50,014 bases of DNA from Methylococcaceae bacterium (GTDB lineage Bacteria > Pseudomonadota > Gammaproteobacteria > Methylococcales > Methylomonadaceae): contig DAOUTG010000009.1 of NCBI GenBank assembly GCA_030626845.1, positions 1 to 50,014 of the forward strand, in the 5' to 3' direction. Shown here in pieces: positions 1-8,063 of the stretch. Position 1 is the first letter of the stretch. Every line of letters begins with the position of its first letter. The notes below the pieces were generated by a model. It did no database searches and was not told the DNA's origin. It saw only the letters and a list, made by a program, of their open reading frames with translations. The translations under genes were made by a program, and so were the position numbers.

Positions 1-266
1 AAATAGCTGAGCATGAGTTCCAATTCGCAATAGGTATAGAGTATCATTTTGAATTTTATAAATTAAAATTAAATCTCCACTAATGTGCAATTCTCTATAG
101 CCACTCCATTGACCTTTTAGGTCATGGTTTTTAGCTTCGGGGGGGGTAGCTCTTGTTCATTTAACAAATAGCCTAAATATAAAATATACTTGGCATAGTG
201 CTGATTAGAAAATTTTAATTTGGAAACATCTTTTTTAAATATTTTAACTCTTTCTAACGCAAACAT
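1..266 (-). pseudogene. YafQ/RelE-family mRNA interferase toxin, frameshifted, partial at left edge
   Basis: The ATG at 266-264 overlaps the 3' end of the antitoxin gene by 13 bases, as is usual in such operons. The frame reads MFALERVKIFKKD and continues to a run of eight C (plus-strand G at 139-146), after which it stops at 119-117, giving a 49-residue product. Adding one C restores a frame that stays open to the window edge and carries the YafQ active-site pattern: NHDLKG, then ELHISGD, then GTHAQLF. These match His50, His63, Asp67, His87 and Phe91 of E. coli YafQ. The family normally ends one or two residues after this Phe, so almost the whole gene is present. An intact toxin would be a ribosome-dependent endoribonuclease. 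The break may be a real pseudogene, a phase-variable tract or a sequencing error. Confidence 0.8.
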
Positions 267-517
267 TGTTTTGCTTCTTCTTCGAGTTGTTCCAAGGTTA
301 TCTTCTCTGTTTCTCCATGTTCAAACTCTTTTATGGCTTGAATGGTTTTGTTATTTGGGATTTTGACAGCAAAAGGTAAACCTTTTTCTTGGACAACCAT
401 ATTTGTAAAAATATTCACCGCCTCTGTAAAATTCATACCCAATGATTTTAGTATCTGTTTTGCTTCCATCAACACATCTTCGTCTAAACGCAGACTTGTT
501 TGTACTTTTACAGGCAT
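254..517 (-). CDS. RelB/DinJ-family antitoxin
   Basis: This 87-residue protein has an N-terminal ribbon-helix-helix of the RelB/DinJ type (VQTSLRLDEDVLMEAKQIL, residues 5-23) followed by the family's EKGLPF signature near residue 45. The acidic C-terminal tail (GETEKITLEQLEEEAK) would wrap and neutralise the toxin. The family works as a DNA-binding, self-repressing antitoxin. An AAGGAG ribosome binding site at 525-530 supports the start. The YafQ-like toxin frame overlaps its 3' end, so the two were one operon. The antitoxin reading frame is intact although the toxin is frameshifted. Confidence 0.88.
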   Translation of the reverse strand: MPVKVQTSLRLDEDVLMEAKQILKSLGMNFTEAVNIFTNMVVQEKGLPFAVKIPNNKTIQAIKEFEHGETEKITLEQLEEEAKQCLR

Positions 518-551
518 TGTTTAACTCCTTTTAGTTTTTGATGTTTTTATC

Positions 552-569
552 ATACACCACACGGTGTAT
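552..569 (-). promoter_or_regulatory. Probable antitoxin operator (inverted repeat)
   Basis: A perfect inverted repeat with 7-base arms, ATACACC and GGTGTAT, and a 4-base spacer lies 35 bases upstream of the antitoxin start codon. Ribbon-helix-helix antitoxins of the RelB/DinJ family repress their own operon through short palindromes in this position, so this is the likely autoregulatory site. The assignment rests on symmetry and position only. Confidence 0.5.
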
Positions 570-756
570 TTTATCAAAGAATGGGTTAAGTTACAAATAG
601 AGTTGTTTTTTAAATAATTTCTATTTTTAGCTCAAAATACCATATAAATATTAATTAGTTACGCTTAAGTTACTGGTATTGGGATCAGATACCTTTTAAT
701 TTTCAAGAAATGGTTAGTTTAGGGTGCGGAATGTAGGTAAGTATATTATTTCTCTG

Positions 757-857
757 TACATGACAAAAATGTAAATTGGAGTCCAAAACATGTTTTTGAC
801 TCCAGTATTTCATTGATTTATAAGTAATTTATTTCTCATAATATTTTTTGTCATGTA
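757..857. mobile_element. Possible MITE: 101 bases bounded by 13-base inverted repeats
   Basis: TACATGACAAAAA at 757-769 is repeated as its exact reverse complement at 845-857. Both outer ends are TA, which would fit a TA target duplication of the IS630/mariner type. The interior has no coding frame and contains a 28-base palindrome. Size, terminal repeats and lack of coding capacity are MITE-like. Only one copy was noticed in this window, so mobility is inference. Confidence 0.35.
777..804. repeat. 28-base imperfect palindrome
   Basis: The arms TGGAGTC and GACTCCA flank the perfect 12-base palindrome AAAACATGTTTT, with a single C/T mismatch on each side between arm and core. It could be a protein-binding site or fold as a hairpin. 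It lies inside the 757-857 inverted-repeat pair. Confidence 0.6.
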
Positions 858-1060
858 AAGGGGCTTGAATAGTTATGACAGAAAACTATTAATTTAACCT
901 AAAAAACCCGTTAAAAAATATAAGTTCTTTTAAATATTTTGTAAACACAACTTTAGTTGTAGATCAGTACGATTTATTCGTTAGATATGCAATACAATAA
1001 TTATTTAGGTGTCATTTTTAGCCTATAAGCACCCTTCAATCTTATACTAGGTAAATTACC

Positions 1061-3187
1061 GTGAAAATAGTTAAATTTCGAGTGAATGAATATATTTGTG
1101 AGCTTCTTTATCAAGGTAGTAAACATTCAACCGTTGCCCATTTTTTGGGTATATCGACTATTTTATTTATTTTTAAACCCCTTATTTCTCCCCTAGTATT
1201 ATTTTTTATCGTCTTTTTTTTCTTAATAGCTATTATCGCTAGATCAATTAGTCTGTGGTTTTATTTTAGACGCGTGAAATCAACCCAAAATATAAAATTC
1301 TGGTATCTTGTCTACCTTTTTGGACTCCTCTCTTCTAGCCTTGTTTGGGCAATCATGATTGCTTTATTATTTCCTAAACAATCCCCTTCTTATCAACTAC
1401 TCATCATCACCGTTGCAATGGGTTTTATTGCAGGTGCAATCATGACGATGTCTGCGGATAAATTAATGGTGTTGGTATTTACCCAACCCATTGTTTTTAG
1501 TGTTATTTTACAACTTTATTATTCTAATGATTCAATTTATCAAATAACAGCGGGATTATTAATCTTTTTGAATATGCCTATTATTACCTCTGTATTGACA
1601 TCCAGTGAAGAAAGCTTTCGCTTGTATCAATCCGCCTTGCTTGATCGACAAATGAATGCAGAAAAAACAGACTTTTTAGCCAAAATGATTCATGAATTAC
1701 GTACACCGATGAATGCTGTGATTGGTATCGGTTATTTACTTGAAAAAACGGATTTATCCACTAGTCAACAAGCCTACTTATTAAAATTACAACACGCATC
1801 AAACTCACTTTTGGGAATTATTAATAGTATCTTAGACTTTTCGCGTATTGAAGCGGGACAAATGGCACTAGAAAATATTCCCTTTGATTTACGTGATGTG
1901 ATGAAAACGGTTAGTACCCATGTAGAAACGCAAGTCAAACAAAAATCACTTCATTTTGATGTCAAAATAGATGAAAATATTACCCATTACTTGATCGGTG
2001 ATCCCCTTAGGTTGACGCAAGTACTCACCAATCTGACTGCAAATGCGGTTAAATTTACCCAACAAGGACACGTTAAGATACATGTTAGCCAAAAAGAGCA
2101 GGATAAAAACGCGACTCAACTCCTCTTTAAGGTGATTGATACGGGGATTGGAATACAGGAAGACGATAAAAAGAAGTTATTTGTTTCGTTTAGTCAAGTT
2201 AATTCCTCGGATTCACGTGAATATGGCGGGACAGGTCTTGGTTTATCTATTTGTAAAAATCTACTTCGGTTAATGGGGAGTGATATTGATGTAGATAGTG
2301 TTTTTGGAACAGGTTCAACGTTTTCTTTTTCGGTTGATTTTGAAAAGGCCAGTAAAGCCTGTATTGAGGCTTATCTAAGCAGTCAAGAAGATTTATCATC
2401 GGCACTAAACTTAATACCTGAATTACAAGGTAAGCAGGTTTTATTGGTGGATGACGATCATTTAAATAAGATGGTGGCTGCAGAAATATTCAATAGCTTT
2501 GGTTTAAACGTTAGTGTTGCTAATGATGCAAACGCGGCTTTTTTACGACTCAATAAAGGCTTGGTCGATGTCATTTTTATGGATATTAATATGCCAAAAA
2601 TGACAGGTTATGAAGCATTGGCGGTAATACGCGATAATCCTGACTGGTATGATATTCCTGTAATTGCATTGACGGCTAATGCGAGTAATATCGAAAAAAA
2701 GAAAGCCTTAGACCATGGGATGGATGATTTTCTAACAAAACCCATTAATCCTTCTCAATTGAGACAGGCACTCTTAAAATGGATTCCTCATGAGGAGATA
2801 ACTATTCAAACAGAGGACGAGGTTAATTTATTGGAGGTTATTGAGGAGACGCTGGATTCAGAAACCGAAATTGAGGAAAAATTAAAAAGTATGCAAGTGA
2901 TGTTAGGGCGTGAGTTTTCTAAAAAATTATTTAAATCCGTTGATAGGGTGATTATTCAAGAAAGACCTGTTCTTATTCATTCATTACAGCAACAAAAAAT
3001 GAAAGAAACCTTTGATATTGCCCATCGTTTAAAAGGTTCTTTGAGTTTATATAATAGTCGAACCTTAGATCGTTTACTCTGTAAAATTGAAGAAAAACAA
3101 ATAAAAACGAGGCAGGTTGATTCTATTTGTTTAGAATTACAAATGGAATTTAATTTTATTCAATCAGCTATTAAACATGCCCTTTAA
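1061..3187 (+). CDS. Membrane hybrid sensor histidine kinase (HisKA-HATPase-REC-Hpt)
   Basis: This 708-residue protein starts at GTG with only a weak ribosome binding site. Residues 25-180 are hydrophobic and probably form about six membrane helices, with no large periplasmic sensor domain. The H-box HELRTPMNAVIG follows with phosphoacceptor His211. The ATPase domain has its N box near residues 324-332, DTGIGI at 360-365 and GGTGLGLSI at 389-397. The receiver domain has acidic pocket Asp464-466, phosphoacceptor Asp508, Thr538 and Lys560. A C-terminal Hpt domain carries AHRLKGS with His655. This is the BarA-type phosphorelay order: His211 to Asp508 to His655, then a separate regulator. The convergent response regulator 18 bases downstream is a candidate partner. 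The signal sensed is unknown. Confidence 0.93.
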   Translation: MKIVKFRVNEYICELLYQGSKHSTVAHFLGISTILFIFKPLISPLVLFFIVFFFLIAIIARSISLWFYFRRVKSTQNIKFWYLVYLFGLLSSSLVWAIMIALLFPKQSPSYQLLIITVAMGFIAGAIMTMSADKLMVLVFTQPIVFSVILQLYYSNDSIYQITAGLLIFLNMPIITSVLTSSEESFRLYQSALLDRQMNAEKTDFLAKMIHELRTPMNAVIGIGYLLEKTDLSTSQQAYLLKLQHASNSLLGIINSILDFSRIEAGQMALENIPFDLRDVMKTVSTHVETQVKQKSLHFDVKIDENITHYLIGDPLRLTQVLTNLTANAVKFTQQGHVKIHVSQKEQDKNATQLLFKVIDTGIGIQEDDKKKLFVSFSQVNSSDSREYGGTGLGLSICKNLLRLMGSDIDVDSVFGTGSTFSFSVDFEKASKACIEAYLSSQEDLSSALNLIPELQGKQVLLVDDDHLNKMVAAEIFNSFGLNVSVANDANAAFLRLNKGLVDVIFMDINMPKMTGYEALAVIRDNPDWYDIPVIALTANASNIEKKKALDHGMDDFLTKPINPSQLRQALLKWIPHEEITIQTEDEVNLLEVIEETLDSETEIEEKLKSMQVMLGREFSKKLFKSVDRVIIQERPVLIHSLQQQKMKETFDIAHRLKGSLSLYNSRTLDRLLCKIEEKQIKTRQVDSICLELQMEFNFIQSAIKHAL

Positions 3188-3205
3188 TAAACGGCTATTT
3201 ATTAT

Positions 3206-3820
3206 TTACAATAATAAGCCTTGCTCTTCCACTATTTTAGTGACGTCCATTCTATTTTTTACCCCTAATAATTGATAAATATTATACACATGTCGTTTAA
3301 CGGTTGTTTCCGTAATATCAAGACAAAAACCAATCATCTTATTACTTTGCCCTTTAACTAAAAGTGCGAGTATTTCTTTTTGCCGAACAGTGAGTTTACC
3401 TATATTTGGTTTACGGGATATGCTTTTATAATGATCTGTGGGCGGGAGATAGTATAGCCCTTGTTGAACTCTTAATAAGGCCGTTTGGGTTTCTTCGATG
3501 CTTAAGGTTTTATGGATAAAGCCTTTTACCCCCAGATCCATTGCTTTTTTTATATGACCTTTTACGGTTGAGGCGGTAATAATACAGATGGGAAGTTCAG
3601 GTGCATTATTAATAAGTTGGGTTAATTCTTGTTCCCATGAATGGAGTCTAGGCATAAATAAATCTAATAACGCAAGATCATAGTGATCTTGTTGAACAAA
3701 AGCATGTACTTGTTGCCAGTTATCTCCCAATATGACCTTGGCATCAGGTAGAACACGTTTGATTATCATCTCCATACCTTCCTTAAATAAGGAATGGTCA
3801 TCAGCAAGTAATATTTTCAT
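3206..3820 (-). CDS. NarL/FixJ (LuxR-type) response regulator
   Basis: This 204-residue protein has an N-terminal receiver domain with Asp7/Asp8, phosphoacceptor Asp53 (ALLDLFMP), Ser84 at the switch position and Lys104. Its C-terminal LuxR-type helix-turn-helix starts at LTVRQKEILALL (143-154), with the recognition region ETTVKRHVYNIYQLLG. It is a DNA-binding transcription factor activated by phosphorylation. It is convergent with the hybrid kinase gene, the stop codons being 18 bases apart, so the two are neighbours but not an operon. The kinase ends in an Hpt domain and needs an external receiver, which makes this protein a plausible target. Its own targets are not visible. Confidence 0.9.
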   Translation of the reverse strand: MKILLADDHSLFKEGMEMIIKRVLPDAKVILGDNWQQVHAFVQQDHYDLALLDLFMPRLHSWEQELTQLINNAPELPICIITASTVKGHIKKAMDLGVKGFIHKTLSIEETQTALLRVQQGLYYLPPTDHYKSISRKPNIGKLTVRQKEILALLVKGQSNKMIGFCLDITETTVKRHVYNIYQLLGVKNRMDVTKIVEEQGLLL

Positions 3821-4024
3821 AAAGATTTAAACTAGAGATTCCGTCTATTGAATTGTTATATTGATTATCAAACGCTAAAAAATCTGTTTTAGATATTCTG
3901 AAAGATTTAGGCTTAAAGACAAGATAACTTTTGTATAATTACTTGGTTTCATGTAACTTAAATTTATAAGCTTTGAATTATCAAAGTTTTTTAATCAACT
4001 TGACGATGTTATTTCATGCATTGT

Positions 4025-5524
4025 TTACTTGGCTTGAGAAAGCTCATCTTGATTAATTAAATTTTTCTGTGTTAAACGTTTGCGTAATTCAAGCATAAAA
4101 TAAGTTTCAAAAATCTTATCCATAAAACTAAGTTGCGTTGTTTGTGATTTTAATTGTTGTAATTTCTGGTAATGTTGCCAAATTAATAAATCATAATAAT
4201 TACGAATATTTTCTACATAAACAACAGGCTCACCCCCACGTGCATAACCGTGTTTAGTTTGTTTATGCCAATATTCGAGTGATAATTTAGGTAAAAACTT
4301 TTTAACATCAATCCATTTATTTGGGTTACTTCCATAGCATTCAGTGAGTAACCTTGCATCTTCTAAATGACCAAAACCAATGTTATAAGAGGCTAATGCA
4401 AACCAAGTACGATCAGGTTCTTGAACGCGCCTAGGGATTTTTTTTAAGCGTTGGTGAAAATATAAAGCCCCGCCTTGAATACTCTGTTTAGGGTCAATCC
4501 TGTTTTTAATACCCAGTTGTTTTGCCGTATTATTGGTCAGCATCATAATTCCTCTAACCCCTGTTGGAGAAATAGCTGATTTTTCCCAATGAGATTCTTG
4601 ATAACCAATGGCAGCTAATAAACGCCAGTCAATATTATATTTTTTTCCTGTCTCAACGAAATAGGGTTTATATTCGGGGAGCCTAGTTTTTTGATGTTGA
4701 TAAAACTTAATTTTACCAAAAGCGGTTAATTTTTCGGCATGACCATAATGACGATCTAATAATTGTATTAAGGTTTTATCATTTTTTATTTTTTCAAAAA
4801 AACGAGTGACTTCTTGGAATAAACTATCGTCATCAGACAAAGGAAGAGCCCAAGCTAAAAATCTAGGTTTAGAAATATTAAAAGCAACATATAAATTGGG
4901 GTAAAATCGGCGCATCAGTATAACTTGATTGGAATCTGCAACCGTATAATCAATAAGTCCATCGTTTACCAAACTAAGGAGTTGATTGCTATCTAAATTT
5001 TTATTACTAACCCAGTTTAAGTTAGGGTTAGAGATTTGCTTGAGTTTTTTTAAACTTTCAGCATGACTTGTACCCTGGGTGATTTCTAAAATACCATTAA
5101 ATAAATCAGCGACTTTTTTAGGTCGAGGAGTGCCAGAGCGATAGATAACTTGTTCGGTTACTTCATGATAAGGGGGAGCAAAGCGTATATTTTTTTTGCG
5201 CTCACGGGTAATGGTTAACCCTGCTGCGGCTATATCAATATCACCTGTGATCGTTTTTTGTAAAATGGCTTCAAAGTGGTTAGGGGTTTGGAAATTTACT
5301 TCAACCCCTAGCTGTTTTGCAAATAGCATGACTAAATCATACTCTAAACCACTATGCCCCCCCTCAGGGAGTGGGTAATAAGTACTGGGGTCTAATCGTG
5401 TTGCAACTTGTAATACCCCAGCTTTTTTTATTTGCTCTAATTTAGAAACAGGCGGGGTTATACTTATATTATTGTCGCAAGATATTAGCGTTAAAATGAC
5501 ACTGGATAATAATGCGAACCTCAT
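4025..5524 (-). CDS. mltF: Membrane-bound lytic murein transglycosylase F, lipoprotein
   Basis: The protein joins a periplasmic solute-binding domain of SBP_bac_3 type to a C-terminal SLT lytic transglycosylase domain, the MltF architecture. Counting from an upstream ATG at 5557 (510 residues), the catalytic Glu is Glu321 in GYQESHWEKSAIS, with ALASYNIGFGHLEDAR near 387-402. The enzyme cleaves the peptidoglycan glycan backbone to form 1,6-anhydro-muropeptides. I chose the internal ATG at 5524 (499 residues), which gives a compact lipoprotein signal, MRFALLSSVILTLISC, and avoids a 23-base overlap with pgi. Neither start has a good ribosome binding site. The gene follows pgi by 10 bases and is probably co-transcribed with it. 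Confidence 0.9.
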   Translation of the reverse strand: MRFALLSSVILTLISCDNNISITPPVSKLEQIKKAGVLQVATRLDPSTYYPLPEGGHSGLEYDLVMLFAKQLGVEVNFQTPNHFEAILQKTITGDIDIAAAGLTITRERKKNIRFAPPYHEVTEQVIYRSGTPRPKKVADLFNGILEITQGTSHAESLKKLKQISNPNLNWVSNKNLDSNQLLSLVNDGLIDYTVADSNQVILMRRFYPNLYVAFNISKPRFLAWALPLSDDDSLFQEVTRFFEKIKNDKTLIQLLDRHYGHAEKLTAFGKIKFYQHQKTRLPEYKPYFVETGKKYNIDWRLLAAIGYQESHWEKSAISPTGVRGIMMLTNNTAKQLGIKNRIDPKQSIQGGALYFHQRLKKIPRRVQEPDRTWFALASYNIGFGHLEDARLLTECYGSNPNKWIDVKKFLPKLSLEYWHKQTKHGYARGGEPVVYVENIRNYYDLLIWQHYQKLQQLKSQTTQLSFMDKIFETYFMLELRKRLTQKNLINQDELSQAK

Positions 5525-5534
5525 AAGTAAAAAA

Positions 5535-7166
5535 TTAACGAAGTTGTTTGTAAGCATTAATTAACCCGTTGGTTGAGCTGTCATGACTATCAATTATTTT
5601 ATCATTTTTGAGTTCTGGTAAAATAACTTTAGCAAGAACTTTTCCGAGTTCTACGCCCATTTGGTCAAAGGAGTTAATATTCCAGATTACACCTTGGGTA
5701 AAAATTTTATGCTCATAAAATGCTATTAATGTTCCCAAAGTTTTTGGCGTTAGTTTTTTAAATAAAAAGCTACTCGAAGGTTTATTACCAAGAAATACTT
5801 TTGAAGCAATCAAATTTTCATCTAATTTATCTTTTCCTGTTAAATCTAGTTTAACTTCTTCGAAGTTTTTACCGTGCATTAATGCCTCAGGTTGAGAAAG
5901 AAAGTTAGAAATTAAAATATCATGATGATTGGGTAAATCATAATGGCTTTGCGCGGGGGCTAAAAAATCACAAGGAATTAATTTAGTGCCTTGGTGCATG
6001 AGTTGGTAAAATGCGTGTTGTCCATTTGTTCCAGGTTGTCCCCATATAATGGGGCCTGTACTATAATCAACCCTATTACCTTCTATATCGGTGTTTTTAC
6101 CATTACTTTCCATGTCACCTTGCTGAAAATAATCTGCAAAAAAAGTAAGTGATTGGGCATAGGGTAAAATAACATGAGATTGCGCCCCTAAAAAATTGTT
6201 ATACCAAATACCGAGTAATGCCATAACGACGGGAATGTTTTTTTCTAAGGGACTATTGAAAAAATGTTGGTCTGCATCAAAAGCCCCTTCAAGTAAAGCT
6301 TCAAAATTATCCATACCAAGGTAAAGGGCAATAGATAATCCCATTGATGACCATAAAGAATAACGTCCACCTACCCAATCCCAAAACTCAAATATATTCG
6401 CTTTATCAATGCCGAAAGCGGTGGCATTTTCAGTATGAGTAGAGATAGCAATAAAATGTTTACTAATGGCTGATTTATCTGGGGCATAGCTTAAAAGCCA
6501 ATTTTTAGCGGAATTGGCATTAGTGATTGTTTCTTGCGTGTTAAATCCTTTAGAAGCGATAATGAAAAGAGTAGTTTCAGGGTTTAATTGCGCTAAAGTT
6601 TCAATTAAATGTGCTTGATCTACATTGGAAATAAAATGTACTTTTAAATTCGGGCGTGCATAGGCTGTTAAAGCCGTTGTAACCATTTTAGGTCCTAAAT
6701 CAGAACCGCCTATGCCAATGTTTACAATATCAGTGACAGCTTTTCCACTATAACCTTTCCATTGGCCTAGATGAACTTTTTGGCAGAATGCCCTCATTTT
6801 TGTAAGCACTGCCTTGATTTGAGGCATTACATTTTTCTGATTAAAATAAATGGCTTGATCACCACGATTGCGTAATGCAGTATGTAATACGGCTCGACGT
6901 TCAGTGGTGTTAATTATTTCACCAGAAAACATTGCTTTGCGTTTAGTCTCTAAATTACTAGATTTAGCTAGATTAAACAACAAAGGTAAAGTGTCGTTAT
7001 CAATTAAATTTTTTGAAAAATCATATAAAATATCGTTAAAAGATAATGATAATTTATCAAAACGTTTAGGGTCTGATAAGAAAAGTTTTCGTAGCGGTTG
7101 TGGATGTGTTTTTTTATGGTGGGCTTGGATGGCTTTCCATTCTATAGAGTTTGATAAGGTTGACAT
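5535..7166 (-). CDS. pgi: Glucose-6-phosphate isomerase
   Basis: This 543-residue protein interconverts glucose 6-phosphate and fructose 6-phosphate in the cytoplasm and has the usual length (549 in E. coli). The phosphate-binding [12 protein letters not shown] lies at 150-161. Catalytic Glu353 (GDMESNGK), His384 (TNGQHAFYQ) and Lys509 (GVELGKV) are all present. The start is ATG with a GGGGGA ribosome binding site just upstream. It is the first gene of a probable two-gene unit with mltF. The pairing has no obvious functional link beyond sugar-phosphate supply for the cell wall. Confidence 0.97.
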   Translation of the reverse strand: MSTLSNSIEWKAIQAHHKKTHPQPLRKLFLSDPKRFDKLSLSFNDILYDFSKNLIDNDTLPLLFNLAKSSNLETKRKAMFSGEIINTTERRAVLHTALRNRGDQAIYFNQKNVMPQIKAVLTKMRAFCQKVHLGQWKGYSGKAVTDIVNIGIGGSDLGPKMVTTALTAYARPNLKVHFISNVDQAHLIETLAQLNPETTLFIIASKGFNTQETITNANSAKNWLLSYAPDKSAISKHFIAISTHTENATAFGIDKANIFEFWDWVGGRYSLWSSMGLSIALYLGMDNFEALLEGAFDADQHFFNSPLEKNIPVVMALLGIWYNNFLGAQSHVILPYAQSLTFFADYFQQGDMESNGKNTDIEGNRVDYSTGPIIWGQPGTNGQHAFYQLMHQGTKLIPCDFLAPAQSHYDLPNHHDILISNFLSQPEALMHGKNFEEVKLDLTGKDKLDENLIASKVFLGNKPSSSFLFKKLTPKTLGTLIAFYEHKIFTQGVIWNINSFDQMGVELGKVLAKVILPELKNDKIIDSHDSSTNGLINAYKQLR

Positions 7167-7416
7167 TTTTCCCCCAAAAATTATGAAATAGTAAGCAGTC
7201 TACGAAAAGGTGAGAAGGATAGCAATAACTGTATTATTATGTTCTAATATACTGAGGCTAGATAATTCTAAATCTGACCTAGAGTTTACATCCCTATCTT
7301 TATTTTTAGAGGGTAATATGCTACAGTCAAAAGCTATTTTTACACTCATCTCGATGGCTTAAAGGTAGATGATGGAAAATAATAATAAATGATAATAAAA
7401 AAATTGGAAGGTATTT

Positions 7417-8022
7417 ATGAATAAAATAACAATATTAAAAAGCATTTTCTTAGTTTTACTTGGTTTGTGTTTTTCTTCTGTACTCTGGGCGCATGGGGGC
7501 GCGGCAGGGACTGATACAGATCAATGTAAATTCGAATTAGAACCCAATCATTGGATTCATTACACCGCTTATCAACCTAAAGCATACCCTGGAGAAGAGT
7601 TTTGTGGAAATATTCCGAATACAGATTCTTTAATTCAACTGGTTTTTGATTATCAAGACATTCGTTATCGTGATATGAATGTTTCATTTGAAGTAACAAA
7701 AGAGCCAGAAGGAACAACTATTTTTGAGCAAAAGGCTAAAAAACATAAATCGGGAACGGTTGTTTTAGCCTTGCCAGAAGGCGTGCCAGAAGCTGGTAAT
7801 TATTTGATTCATATTACTTTAGAGCCTAATAAAAATCAAAAAGGTCTTGAAAGACTTGATGCTCACATGTCTTTTAGAGCGGGTGCAGGTCAGTCTACAA
7901 GTAAAGGTGATTTACTGCTATACGCTTTATTTTTGTTTGCAGGTATTTATGTGTTGTATTTATCTCATGATGGTTTTAAAACCAAAGTAGATGAAATTTT
8001 AGGAAAAGTTAAGGAAACATAA
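7417..8022 (+). CDS. Secreted, C-terminally anchored protein with predicted mature N-terminal His (copper operon gene 1)
   Basis: This 201-residue protein has a signal peptide (residues 1-25, ending VLWA) and a single C-terminal membrane helix (about 167-183) followed by a short basic tail, so most of it should face the periplasm. Cleavage after Ala25 would expose His26 (HGGAAG). An N-terminal His followed by HWIHY (His45, His48) recalls the copper histidine brace of PmoB, CopC and LPMO proteins. The middle looks like a beta-sandwich, with EAGNYLIHITLEP resembling YtkA/FixH-like folds. Cys37 and Cys63 could form a disulfide. A GGAAGG ribosome binding site precedes ATG. It leads the operon with a multicopper oxidase and a cupredoxin. 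No family is recognised with certainty, and copper binding is inference. Confidence 0.8.
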   Translation: MNKITILKSIFLVLLGLCFSSVLWAHGGAAGTDTDQCKFELEPNHWIHYTAYQPKAYPGEEFCGNIPNTDSLIQLVFDYQDIRYRDMNVSFEVTKEPEGTTIFEQKAKKHKSGTVVLALPEGVPEAGNYLIHITLEPNKNQKGLERLDAHMSFRAGAGQSTSKGDLLLYALFLFAGIYVLYLSHDGFKTKVDEILGKVKET

Positions 8023-8063
8023 CGTTTAATTAATAACCTAAAACTAAAAAATAAGGTAAGAAA

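Larger units (their letters stand above)
570..1060. other. Gene-free stretch between antitoxin and kinase
   Basis: No coding frame with a recognisable product is seen on either strand. The stretch holds a 13-base inverted-repeat pair enclosing a 28-base palindrome (listed separately), a small hairpin ACAACTTTAGTTGT around 949-962, and the kinase 5' region. It is very AT-rich. No confident promoter was identified. Confidence 0.6.

Noticed and set aside
3971-3992. Hairpin CTTTGA-ATTA-TCAAAG followed by T6 between the response regulator and mltF
   Set aside because: The T-tract is on the plus strand, while both flanking genes are on the minus strand, so it ends no visible gene. The stem is short and AT-rich.
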